A model generated the notes under the pieces. That model had not been told where the DNA came from, ran no database searches, and saw nothing but the letters and a program-made list of their open reading frames with translations. The position numbers and the translations under genes are program-made. A stretch of 64,000 nucleotides of DNA, from contig PASF01000005.1 of NCBI GenBank assembly GCA_002711845.1, positions 157,289 through 221,288 on the forward strand, read 5' to 3'. The DNA is from Gammaproteobacteria bacterium. GTDB lineage: Bacteria; Pseudomonadota; Gammaproteobacteria; Pseudomonadales; Pseudohongiellaceae. Numbering within the stretch: the stretch's first letter is position 1; the number at the start of each line of letters is the position of its first letter. Positions 34,590 through 42,653 of the stretch are shown here, one piece after another.

Positions 34590-35034
34590 ACATGATGGTG
34601 ACGGGCGTACCGTTAAAGGGTTCTTCGCTGTAGACCTGCCAGCCCAGTTTGGCATAGAGCTGCGCCTGGTCCGGGGTATACAGGTACAGGCGTTTGACGC
34701 CGCTTTCCCGCGCATGCTGCATGACGCGCCTGACCAGCAACGAGCCGATGCCTTTGTGACGGTGCGGCTCGGCGACATAGACGCTGGCCAGCCAGGGGCT
34801 GAGCTCCGGGTGGCTGCTCATGTCATCGGCCAGGATACAGGCAGAGCCCAGCAGTTCGTCGTTGTCTTCTGCCACAAACGTGGTGGGGATCGCCTTGCCC
34901 TGCAGGTCCTCCTGCATCTCATCAATACGCTCATCCAGTGTGCGCGCCGGATTGAGGTAGGACCATTCGGCGTGGTGCCATCGGGCCAGCGGCAGCAGGT
35001 GATGGGGCTTGTCTTTCAGCGAGTTGATCTGCAT
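34573..35034 (-). CDS. GNAT-family N-acetyltransferase
   Basis: 153 residues, single GNAT domain. The acetyl-CoA-binding motif A is LASVYVAEPHRHKGIGSLLVRRVMQHA (about 82-108, with the R-x-x-G-I-G core), followed by KRLYLYTPDQAQLYAKLGWQ (motif B). It should acetylate an amine using acetyl-CoA; the acceptor cannot be read. The start MQINSLKDKPHHLLPLA is typical of a subgroup in gammaproteobacteria. Transcribed alone, away from the PepSY gene. Confidence 0.88.
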   Translation of the reverse strand: MQINSLKDKPHHLLPLARWHHAEWSYLNPARTLDERIDEMQEDLQGKAIPTTFVAEDNDELLGSACILADDMSSHPELSPWLASVYVAEPHRHKGIGSLLVRRVMQHARESGVKRLYLYTPDQAQLYAKLGWQVYSEEPFNGTPVTIMFIDFA

Positions 35035-35118
35035 GGTGCGGCCTTGTCTGTGGAATAGATGTAGGGGCCCATATGTAATAGCATTGCTCTCCCGTTTTCA
35101 AGCCGAGAGCCACTGTCC

Positions 35119-35715
35119 ATGCGTCCCCGCAAAGTCCACCGCCTTGTTGGCATCCTGTTGTTGCTGCCCTTTGTTGCCTGGGCCAGCACCGCGATCTTTT
35201 TCCTGGTACGCCCGGCGTACACCGAGGCTTACGAGCAGTTGCAGGTGCGGCAGTTGTCCATGGGCAATATCATTCAGTTTGTACCGGATCCAGCCTGGCT
35301 GGAGGCGCGCTTCTCCCGCACGGTGCTGGGCGAGCATCTGCTGGTGCGTGATGCCCAGGGCTGGCAGCATCTGGACAGCTTTACGCTGGATCCCCGTCCG
35401 GGACCTACCGGTGATGAATTGCGCCTGCTGATCGACGATGCCACCCGGCATAATCCAGCGCGCTACGGAACAGTGCAGACCCTGTCGGGCTTAAACGCGG
35501 TCACTGATACCGGTGTGGAGATCAGCGTGGACTGGGACTCGCTGCGTATGAGTCAGCGCGGGCCTGATACCCGCTGGATCGACCGGATCTATGACATACA
35601 CTACCTGCGCTGGACCGGTTTCGAGATTTTTGATCGCATTTTTGGCCTGTTTGGCTTATTTTTACTGATGTACATGACCTATAGCGGCGCGCGCATGGCG
35701 CTGGGCCGCCGATAA
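35119..35715 (+). CDS. PepSY-associated two-helix membrane protein
   Basis: 198 residues: an N-terminal helix (about 8-28, preceded by the family-typical RKVHRLVGILL), a periplasmic middle of PepSY-like alpha/beta texture (about 35-160), and a C-terminal helix (about 170-190, RIFGLFGLFLLMYMTYSG). This matches small PepSY-TM proteins often found near iron or redox genes. No catalytic residues are seen. The next gene begins about 20 bases later, so the two may be co-transcribed. Confidence 0.75.
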   Translation: MRPRKVHRLVGILLLLPFVAWASTAIFFLVRPAYTEAYEQLQVRQLSMGNIIQFVPDPAWLEARFSRTVLGEHLLVRDAQGWQHLDSFTLDPRPGPTGDELRLLIDDATRHNPARYGTVQTLSGLNAVTDTGVEISVDWDSLRMSQRGPDTRWIDRIYDIHYLRWTGFEIFDRIFGLFGLFLLMYMTYSGARMALGRR

Positions 35716-35736
35716 CGGATGACGGGAGAGAGCGGA

Positions 35737-36468
35737 ATGTTAGACAACACTAATATGATACGAAAATTTGGTACAGCGCTGGTGACTGCCTGGGCATTGA
35801 CCAGTACGGCAGCGACGCTGGCCCAGAATGGCGCGGGCTATGAACTCCCCGATCCGGCCCGCTATGAGGAAGCGATACAGCGCTTCGAGGCGATGGATGA
35901 ACAGTCTCCACCGCCGGAAAATGCCATTGTGCTGACCGGCAGCTCCAGCATCATGTTCTGGAATGATCAAGCACCGGCTGACCTGGCGCCGCTGACGGTG
36001 ATCCCGAGAGGATTCGGGGGCAGCGTGATGAATGACGTACTGCATTTTCTGGATCGCGTGGCGCTGACCTACCAGCCGCGCGCAGTGCTGATCTATGAGG
36101 GCGACAACGATACGGGCCGCAACAACATCCCCAATGACGTCATTATCGAGCAGCTGCAAACCACCATTGATCGCATTCATGCCGAGTTGCCTGAGGCCCG
36201 AGTCTATGTCCTGTCGGTCAAGCCCAGTGTCGCGCGTCAGGCAACCTGGCCGATTGCGCAGGCGTTGAATGAACGCTACCAGCAGGTCGCTGCAGCGGAT
36301 CCGCGGGTGCACTACATCGATGTTGCCACCCCGTTCCTGCAGGCAGACGGCAGCGTGATGACGGACATTTTTGTTGCCGACAACCTGCACCTGAACGAGA
36401 AAGGTTACGACATCTGGGCGGCCAGCATCCGCGAGGTGCTGATGGAACACGAAGCGCAATACGAGTGA
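35737..36468 (+). CDS. Exported SGNH/GDSL-family hydrolase
   Basis: 243 residues from the ATG at 35737, with GGGAGAG six bases upstream; a weaker in-frame ATG at 35719 exists. A signal peptide ends near LeuAlaGln (about residue 30). SGNH blocks: block I VLTGSSSIMFW (nucleophile Ser), block II with IPRGFGGSVMNDV (Gly), block III YEGDNDTGRNN (Asn) and block V DNLHLNEKGYDIW (Asp and His). It is a periplasmic esterase, perhaps on deacylation of carbohydrate or lipid. The first long palindromic repeat begins six bases after its stop. Confidence 0.88.
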   Translation: MLDNTNMIRKFGTALVTAWALTSTAATLAQNGAGYELPDPARYEEAIQRFEAMDEQSPPPENAIVLTGSSSIMFWNDQAPADLAPLTVIPRGFGGSVMNDVLHFLDRVALTYQPRAVLIYEGDNDTGRNNIPNDVIIEQLQTTIDRIHAELPEARVYVLSVKPSVARQATWPIAQALNERYQQVAAADPRVHYIDVATPFLQADGSVMTDIFVADNLHLNEKGYDIWAASIREVLMEHEAQYE

Positions 36469-36473
36469 AGAAT

Positions 36474-36540
36474 GGGAAAAGAATGGGGACGGAGGCAATA
36501 CTTTCCCTGAAAGTATTGCCTCCGTCCCCATTCTTTTCCC
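36474..36540. repeat. Long palindromic repeat, copy 1
   Basis: Two 32-base arms (36474-36505 and 36509-36540) are perfect reverse complements around the loop CCT. The core word GAATGGGGACGGAGGCAATA recurs in two other gaps in this window. It lies between the SGNH and prolyl oligopeptidase genes. The form resembles a REP/MITE-like element; as RNA it would make a very stable hairpin and could end or insulate transcripts. Confidence 0.85.
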
Positions 36541-36569
36541 CGAACCCGCAACTGAGCAGGACTCAAACA

Positions 36570-38654
36570 ATGACGCAACGTTTGCTAGCCAAAACACAGA
36601 CCTTTGCCCTGGCCGCTGCCATGAGTTTTGGCATGCTGGCCCAGACACAGACCCAGGCGGATGATTTTATGTGGCTTGAAGAAGTTGAAGGTGAAGCGGC
36701 ACTGGCCTGGGTTGAGGAGCAGAATGCCCGCTCCCTGCCGCAGATCCAGTCGCATCCGTCCTATCAGCAGCTGTACGAAAACTCGCTGGAGGTGCTGAAC
36801 AGTGATGCCCGTATCCCGGGGTTCTCGCGACGCGGTGATTATCTGTATAACCTTTGGCGCGATGCCGAGCATGTGCGCGGCCTGTACCGTCGCACGACGC
36901 TGGCAGAGTACCGCACCGATGCGCCGCGATGGGAAACTGTGCTGGATCTCGACAAGCTTGCCGCTGACGAAGGCGAAAACTGGACCTGGGGTGGCATCAA
37001 CTGTCTGTATCCGGACTACGACCGCTGCCTGCTGAGCCTGTCCATTGCCGGTTCTGATGCCGCGGTGGTGCGTGAGTTCAGCATCGCCGACAAGTCGTTT
37101 GTTGACGGGGGCTTCGTATTGCCGGAAGCCAAATCACGGGTGAACTGGCTGGACGAGAATACCGTCATTGTCGGCACAGATACCGGTGCCGGCAGCATGA
37201 CCGATTCGGGTTATCCGGCGCAATTGCGGGTATGGCAACGTGGCCAGGCGATCGAAACAGCGACACCGTTGTACTCGACGCCGGCAGACTCGGTGTCCGT
37301 ATATTCTTTCACTCTCCGTGATGGCGAGAACGCTTACCCGGTAATCAACGAGAGTCTGACTTTTTACACCTCGGACCGTTATGTTTTCCGAGGGGGCGAC
37401 CTGACGCTTTTGCCGATTCCCAACGACGCTGGCATTGCCGGCCTGTTCCGTAACAATCTGTACATTGACCTTAAAAGTGACTGGCAGGGGTTCCCCCAGG
37501 GGGCCGTTGTGTATGCGCCCATGGATGATGTGCTTGCCGGTGAGGCGCAATTCAGGCTGTTTGTGCATCCCGATGAACGCAGTGCCATTCTTGATGTACA
37601 GATGACGGCGGATGCCATTTTGGTCAACTGGCTGGACAACGTCCGTGGCCGGCTGGACCGTTACACGCCGCAGGCCAATGGTGATTGGCAGCGTGAAACA
37701 GTGGCATTTGACCCTAATGGCTCCATCAGTATCCAGAACGCATCACACCTGAACAATGACTTCTTTGTCAGCTACAACAGCTTTCTGGAGCCGACGACGC
37801 TCTACCACGTGGACAATGACCTGGCGACCACCGCGATCAAACAACTGCCGGCGATGTTTGATGCCAGCCCGTTTGAAACCCGCCAATACATGGCAACCTC
37901 CGCGGACGGCACACAGATTCCCTACTTTGTGGTGATGGCACGCGATGCCCGGCTCGATGGCAGTCACCCGACCCAGCTGTATGCCTATGGCGGCTTTGAA
38001 ATTTCCTATCGCCCGACGTACTCGGCAAGCATCGGACGCAATTGGCTGCATCAAGGCGGTGTCTATGTGCTGGCCAATATCCGCGGCGGTGGCGAGTTCG
38101 GGCCACGCTGGCACCAGGCTGCGCTGCTGAAGAATCGCCACAAGGCCTACGAAGATTTTGAAGCGGTGGCGGAGGACCTGATTGCTCGCGGCATCACTTC
38201 GCCGGAGCACCTGGGCATTCGTGGCGGCAGCAATGGCGGCCTGCTGGTCGGTGCGGCAGTCACCCGGCGCCCGGATCTCTACAACGCCGTGGTCAGCCAG
38301 GTGCCGCTGCTGGACATGCAGCGTTACAACAAACTGCTGGCCGGCGCCAGCTGGATGGGCGAATACGGCAACCCGGATGAAGAAGACATGTGGGCCTATA
38401 TCCGCAGCTACTCGCCCTACCACAATGTGCATGAGGGTGTGGATTATCCGAAGATATTCTTCACCACCTCAACCCGCGATGATCGCGTGCACCCGGCGCA
38501 TGCCCGAAAGATGGTGGCCAAAATGACAGACATGGGCCACGACGTGCTGTACTACGAAAACACCGAAGGCGGCCATTCAGGCGCGGCCAACAACGAACAG
38601 CGCGCCCAGCTTGATGCCCTGATCTACGCCTACCTGCTGGAGCGACTGCAGTAA
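36570..38654 (+). CDS. Exported prolyl oligopeptidase (S9 family)
   Basis: 694 residues from the ATG at 36570 (AGGA eight bases upstream). The longer open frame beginning at 36465 is only read-through of the palindromic repeat. A signal peptide ends near ThrGlnAla (about residue 32). Residues about 35-420 form the propeller; the catalytic alpha/beta domain follows, with Ser554 in RGGSNGGLL, Asp in TRDDRVHP (637/638) and His669 in EGGHSGAANNEQ. It cleaves peptides after Pro in the periplasm or outside. Palindromic repeats flank the gene on both sides, so it is probably transcribed alone. Confidence 0.93.
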   Translation: MTQRLLAKTQTFALAAAMSFGMLAQTQTQADDFMWLEEVEGEAALAWVEEQNARSLPQIQSHPSYQQLYENSLEVLNSDARIPGFSRRGDYLYNLWRDAEHVRGLYRRTTLAEYRTDAPRWETVLDLDKLAADEGENWTWGGINCLYPDYDRCLLSLSIAGSDAAVVREFSIADKSFVDGGFVLPEAKSRVNWLDENTVIVGTDTGAGSMTDSGYPAQLRVWQRGQAIETATPLYSTPADSVSVYSFTLRDGENAYPVINESLTFYTSDRYVFRGGDLTLLPIPNDAGIAGLFRNNLYIDLKSDWQGFPQGAVVYAPMDDVLAGEAQFRLFVHPDERSAILDVQMTADAILVNWLDNVRGRLDRYTPQANGDWQRETVAFDPNGSISIQNASHLNNDFFVSYNSFLEPTTLYHVDNDLATTAIKQLPAMFDASPFETRQYMATSADGTQIPYFVVMARDARLDGSHPTQLYAYGGFEISYRPTYSASIGRNWLHQGGVYVLANIRGGGEFGPRWHQAALLKNRHKAYEDFEAVAEDLIARGITSPEHLGIRGGSNGGLLVGAAVTRRPDLYNAVVSQVPLLDMQRYNKLLAGASWMGEYGNPDEEDMWAYIRSYSPYHNVHEGVDYPKIFFTTSTRDDRVHPAHARKMVAKMTDMGHDVLYYENTEGGHSGAANNEQRAQLDALIYAYLLERLQ

Positions 38655-38658
38655 AAGG

Positions 38659-38717
38659 AAAGAATGGGGACGGAGGCAATACTTTCAGGGAAAGTATTGC
38701 CTCCGTCCCCATTCTTT
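38659..38717. repeat. Long palindromic repeat, copy 2 (opposite orientation)
   Basis: Perfect 28-base arms (38659-38686 and 38690-38717) around the loop AGG, which is the reverse complement of the copy 1 loop, so this copy is inverted relative to copy 1. It sits between the convergent prolyl oligopeptidase and dehalogenase genes and may serve as their shared terminator. Confidence 0.85.
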
Positions 38718-38718
38718 T

Positions 38719-39639
38719 CTAAGGAAACAACACCTTCAGCGCTTCGCGTGCCACCAGCTCACCGTGTTCCTGCACGAAGTGCCCGGCATCGGCGACTTCC
38801 AGCGGCGGCGGGCAGCCACGGATCAGTTTGCGCACGTTTTTCATCACCGGCGGGCCCAGCACCGGGTCTTTCATGCCGATCGCCATAAAGCTGCGGCCCT
38901 GCCATTGCTCACGCCACCAGTCACGGGCGCGACGGGAGACCTCGGCGCCGTCCGCGTTCAGATGATCCGGCACCAGATTGGGGAACTGGCGTACACCAGC
39001 CTTGTAACGCAAGCTGGGATACGGCGCGGCATAGGCCTGTGCCTCGGCATCACTCAGCGTGGGCTCGGCACGCTTCATCAATGCCGCGATGTCCATGTCC
39101 GGGCGGCTGTTGCAGTATGCCCGCCAGTCCTCAAACCCCTTCCCCAGAGGCACATCGCCAGTGCCCAGGCTGGTGTTCATGATCAGCAGATGCGTGAACA
39201 GGCCGTCAAACTCCATCGGCAGCGTCAGTCCCAGCAGGCCACCCCAGTCCTGCACCACCAGCGTCACCAGCTGGTCCTGGCGTTTGGTATCGATCACCGC
39301 TCGCACAAAGGCCAGCAGCATCTCGCGGTGGCGGGTGAAACTGTAGATGGCGTCATCTTCGGGTTTGTCGGAGCGACCAAACCCCAGCAGATCCGGCGCG
39401 ATCACCCGTTGTCCGGCCTCAACAAACACTGGGATCATCTTGCGGTACAGGTAGCTCCAGGTCGGCTGCCCGTGCAGACACAGCACGATAGAGCTGGCAT
39501 CCGCCGGACCTTCGTCCACGTAATGCACACGCAGCCCCTCAAAGCCCGGCAGGGTTTCAATGTAGTGAGGCTGGTAATCGTAGCCCGGCAGTTCGGTGAA
39601 GCACTCATCGGGAGTGCGCAGGACATTTTCATTAATCAT
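38719..39639 (-). CDS. Haloalkane dehalogenase-like hydrolase (HLD-I type)
   Basis: 306 residues from the ATG at 39639 (GGAG eight bases upstream). No signal peptide, so cytoplasmic, unlike its relative at 23926. Motifs: LCLHGQPTWSYLYRKMIP, APDLLGFGRSDKP, nucleophile Asp in VVQDWGG with the Trp beside it, FMAIGMKDPVLGPPVM with the catalytic acid, and ADAGHFVQEHGE with His. This pattern is that of DhmA/DhlA-type dehalogenases, which displace halide from haloalkanes with water. The stop abuts palindrome copy 2 and the start lies 22 bases from copy 3. Confidence 0.9.
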   Translation of the reverse strand: MINENVLRTPDECFTELPGYDYQPHYIETLPGFEGLRVHYVDEGPADASSIVLCLHGQPTWSYLYRKMIPVFVEAGQRVIAPDLLGFGRSDKPEDDAIYSFTRHREMLLAFVRAVIDTKRQDQLVTLVVQDWGGLLGLTLPMEFDGLFTHLLIMNTSLGTGDVPLGKGFEDWRAYCNSRPDMDIAALMKRAEPTLSDAEAQAYAAPYPSLRYKAGVRQFPNLVPDHLNADGAEVSRRARDWWREQWQGRSFMAIGMKDPVLGPPVMKNVRKLIRGCPPPLEVADAGHFVQEHGELVAREALKVLFP

Positions 39640-39661
39640 GTTGATCTCCAGTCGAACAGAG

Positions 39662-39725
39662 AGAATGGGGACGGAGGCAATAAGGGGCAATAAAGAACCA
39701 AAAGTATTGCCTCCGTCCCCATTCT
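39662..39725. repeat. Long palindromic repeat, copy 3 (divergent centre)
   Basis: Arms 39662-39682 and 39705-39725 are perfect 21-base reverse complements sharing the same GAATGGGGACGGAGGCAATA core as copies 1 and 2, but the centre is 22 bases and different, so the inner part of the stem has been lost or replaced. It lies between the dehalogenase and cupin genes, both on the minus strand. Confidence 0.8.
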
Positions 39726-39726
39726 T

Positions 39727-40074
39727 CTAATAAAACACAGCGAGCCAGACGGTGTCGGTGTCGGGCGTGGTCCAGGCCACGCGGTGGCGGCAGCGTGCAG
39801 GGATATTGACATAGTCGCCGGGGCGCAGATGGATATCGCTGCGCCCGTCGTCGAAGGCAATGATCGCCTCGCCCTGCAGCACCAGCACCCATTCATGACG
39901 GGCCTGATCGTACCATTCATCGGCGGGCGTGGCATGACCACGCGAGACGATACGCTCAATCGTCGCCCCCTCTGCCTCGCCACCCGGTTGCCCTGCAAGG
40001 ATGTCGGACAGCTCCTGTGCCTGCGGTGTGGTCGGCAAACCGCTGTACAGGTTCCCGCTATTGAATTCTGTCAT
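39727..40074 (-). CDS. Small cupin-domain protein
   Basis: 115 residues from the ATG at 40074 (GGAGG six bases upstream). A single cupin barrel with ARHEWVLVLQGEAIIAFDDG (motif 1 region, His and Glu ligands), LRPGDYVNIPARCRHRVAWT (motif 2 region, His ligand). It probably binds a divalent metal. The substrate is unknown; small cupins of this type are often sensors or isomerases. Divergent from the DHA2 transporter gene, with 80 bases between starts. Confidence 0.85.
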   Translation of the reverse strand: MTEFNSGNLYSGLPTTPQAQELSDILAGQPGGEAEGATIERIVSRGHATPADEWYDQARHEWVLVLQGEAIIAFDDGRSDIHLRPGDYVNIPARCRHRVAWTTPDTDTVWLAVFY

Positions 40075-40154
40075 GGCAGCCTCCGCGCTCGCCTTAGCTG
40101 TTATCATACCCGCGCGGGCAGGACTCGCACAGCTCCCAGCCCACAGGAATCGTT

Positions 40155-41570
40155 TTGACACCAAGCCACCCACAGTCAGACACGCTCTCACCGCAGGATA
40201 CCGCCCGTCAACGGGTGCTACTGCTGATGATACTGCTCAACGCCTTTGCCACGCCGCTGATGCTGTCCTCGGCCAATGTTGCCCTGCCCTCGATCGCCCG
40301 CGACCTGAGCATGGATGCCGTCATCCTGGCCTGGGTGCCCATGGTGTACCTGATGGCCAGTACCATTTTTGTGTTGATTTTCGGGCGCGTGGCAGACTCC
40401 GTGGGCCGCAAACGCATCTTCCTGATCGGCACCGCCGCGGTGATTGTCAGCTCGGTTTATGCCGCGTTGTCGGTCAACAGCGCCATGCTGCTCAGCGCCC
40501 GCTTTGCCCAGGGCGTCAGCGCCGCCATGCTGTATGCCACGCAAATGGCGCTGGTCACCTCGGCGTTCCCGGCCCGGGTGCGCGGCAAAATGATTGGTCT
40601 GGTGGTCAGCTGCATCTACGTTGGCCTGTCCGCCGGCCCGCTGCTGGGCGGTTATGTGATCGACGTGCTGGGCTGGCGCGCCGCCTTCCTGTTACAGGTG
40701 CCGTTGGCCCTGGTAGTGCTGCTACTGGGTATTTTCAGGGTGGAAGGCGAATGGCGGGGCCGGACCCGCATACCCTTTGATATGCCGGGGGCCATTGGCT
40801 GGGCCATCAGCATCGTGCTGTTCTGCCTGGGCGTGTCGGGCCTGCCGGAAACCCGCGGCCTGCTGATGCTCGGCGCCAGCGTGGTGAGCATGATCCTGTT
40901 TGTGCGCCATGCACGGCGCAGCGATCACGCGATCTGGGATGTCAATCTGTTCTTCAACAACCGGGTGTTCACCATTTCCAGCCTGGTGTCCCTGTTGATG
41001 TACAGCGCCACCTACGCCGTGGTGGTGTTGATAAGCCTGTACCTGCAGACCCTGCAGGGCCTGTCGGCGACCCATGCCGGCATGGTGATGATGATCCAAC
41101 CGGTGATCATGGCCTCGCTGGCACCGGTGACCGGCCGCCTGTCGGACAGAATAGAGCCTCGCATACTGGCCTCGGCGGGCATTACCATCACCGCCGTCGG
41201 ACTGCTGTTATTGTCACGGCTGGATGCCGACACCAGCCTGGCCTATGTGATTGGCTCGCTGGTGCTGACCGGCAGCGGCTTCAGCCTGTTCTCCCCGCCC
41301 AATGTCAACGCCATCATGAGTTCGGTCAGCGAAGCGCATGCCGGCAGTGCGTCCGGTGCCGTCGCCACAACCCGCCTGATCGGGCAGCTCAACAGCATGG
41401 TACTGGTGACCCTGGCACTGGCACTGATGATGGGCAACACCCCGATCAGTCCCGAGACCTACCCGGAACTGGCGCGCGCGGTGGAGCTGAGTTTCAGCAT
41501 CGGTGTGGCCCTGTGCATACCGGCCATTGTCCTGTCGCTGCTGCGCGGACGCGTGCATCCGGGCCGCTGA
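40155..41570 (+). CDS. MFS drug transporter, DHA2 (14-helix) type
   Basis: 471 residues starting at TTG 40155; no nearer ATG gives a complete first helix. About fourteen membrane segments. LMLSSANVALPSIARDL in helix 1 is the DHA2 hallmark, GRVADSVGRKRIFLIG is the MFS loop motif, and GLSAGPLLGGYVID in helix 5 is antiporter motif C. It likely exports drugs or metabolites using the proton gradient. No membrane-fusion (EmrA) partner is adjacent. The TTG start may keep expression low. Confidence 0.88.
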   Translation: MTPSHPQSDTLSPQDTARQRVLLLMILLNAFATPLMLSSANVALPSIARDLSMDAVILAWVPMVYLMASTIFVLIFGRVADSVGRKRIFLIGTAAVIVSSVYAALSVNSAMLLSARFAQGVSAAMLYATQMALVTSAFPARVRGKMIGLVVSCIYVGLSAGPLLGGYVIDVLGWRAAFLLQVPLALVVLLLGIFRVEGEWRGRTRIPFDMPGAIGWAISIVLFCLGVSGLPETRGLLMLGASVVSMILFVRHARRSDHAIWDVNLFFNNRVFTISSLVSLLMYSATYAVVVLISLYLQTLQGLSATHAGMVMMIQPVIMASLAPVTGRLSDRIEPRILASAGITITAVGLLLLSRLDADTSLAYVIGSLVLTGSGFSLFSPPNVNAIMSSVSEAHAGSASGAVATTRLIGQLNSMVLVTLALALMMGNTPISPETYPELARAVELSFSIGVALCIPAIVLSLLRGRVHPGR

Positions 41571-41650
41571 CCCGCCGCCGGTGGCCGACACCGCTGCCTT
41601 CAGGCTATCATGCAGGCAGATCCGTTTTTATTGCCTGGTAACCCGTTCGT

Positions 41651-42625
41651 ATGTCTGTTTTCACACCGCTCAGCCACAGCGAGATTGCACAATTCGTCAG
41701 CCGCTTTGACGTCGGCGACTTCATTGATGCCCAGGGTGTCAGCGGCGGCAGCGAAAACACCAACTATTTTGTGGACTGCCAGGCCGGCCGTTATGTCCTG
41801 ACCCTGGTAGAACGTGGCCCCAGTGCCGACCTGCCATTTTTCATCAAACTGCTGGATTGCCTGCATACCGCCGACCTGCCCGTGCCTTTTGTCATCACCG
41901 ATCGTGACGGCGTGGCCCTGCACAGCCTCAAGGACAAACCTGCGCTGCTGCAACCCAGGCTCAGCGGCCAGCATGTCGAACACGTGAGCGCCGACCAGTG
42001 CGCGGCGCTGGGACAGATGCTGGCCCGGCTGCATCAATCCGCATGCGACCTGACACGACACAGTGACCGGGGGCCACAGTGGACGGTACACAAGGCACTG
42101 GGCCTGCTCAACGACCCGTGGCAGAAACACCGGTCCTGGCTGGAACCGGCGCTGTTGCAGCTGCGCGACTGGCTGGAATTCTCCGGCGACCACGCACCTG
42201 CGCAAACGCTGCCCACCTCCATCATCCACGGCGACCTGTTCCGCGACAATGTGCTGTTCCAGGGCAACACCATCAGCGGGGTGATTGATTTCTACAATGC
42301 CGCCAGCGGCTGGCAGCTGTTTGATATCGCGGTCTGCGTCAATGACTGGTGCATCGACAATGCCGACCCCGGGTTTACCCTGAACCGCGAACGCACGCGC
42401 GCCCTGCTCAGCGCCTACGCCGGTCAACGCCCGTTCAGCGATGCAGAACAACGCGGCTGGCCATCAATGCTGCAATTGGCGGCGCTGCGCTTCTGGGTTT
42501 CGCGCCAGCAGTATGCACTGGCGCACAAGGGCCAGACCGGCATCCTGATCAAGGATCCGGACTACTTTCATCAGGTGATGAAAATGCATGTACGGAACCC
42601 GGCGCTGGCAACCGACCTCCTTTGA
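41651..42625 (+). CDS. thrB: Homoserine kinase, type II (ThrB/APH fold)
   Basis: 324 residues, the aminoglycoside-phosphotransferase-like form of homoserine kinase used by Pseudomonas and relatives. It begins MSVFTPLSHSEIAQFVSRFDVG, carries GGSENTNYFV near the nucleotide loop, the catalytic IIHGDLFRDNVLF (Asp about 201) and the metal-binding VIDFYNA. It phosphorylates L-homoserine in threonine synthesis. No other threonine gene is in the window; type II thrB often stands apart. The next gene starts 28 bases after its stop. Confidence 0.93.
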   Translation: MSVFTPLSHSEIAQFVSRFDVGDFIDAQGVSGGSENTNYFVDCQAGRYVLTLVERGPSADLPFFIKLLDCLHTADLPVPFVITDRDGVALHSLKDKPALLQPRLSGQHVEHVSADQCAALGQMLARLHQSACDLTRHSDRGPQWTVHKALGLLNDPWQKHRSWLEPALLQLRDWLEFSGDHAPAQTLPTSIIHGDLFRDNVLFQGNTISGVIDFYNAASGWQLFDIAVCVNDWCIDNADPGFTLNRERTRALLSAYAGQRPFSDAEQRGWPSMLQLAALRFWVSRQQYALAHKGQTGILIKDPDYFHQVMKMHVRNPALATDLL

Positions 42626-42653
42626 CACAACCTCACAAGCGGATAACAACAAC

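Noticed and set aside
36465..36570. Upstream extension of the prolyl oligopeptidase frame (MGTEAILS...) and similar short frames at the other two palindromes
   Set aside because: These are the palindromic repeat read through as codons; the real start has its own ribosome site and signal peptide.
38764..39693. 309-codon plus-strand frame opposite the dehalogenase gene
   Set aside because: Antisense shadow; composition is not protein-like, while the minus strand has all the dehalogenase motifs.
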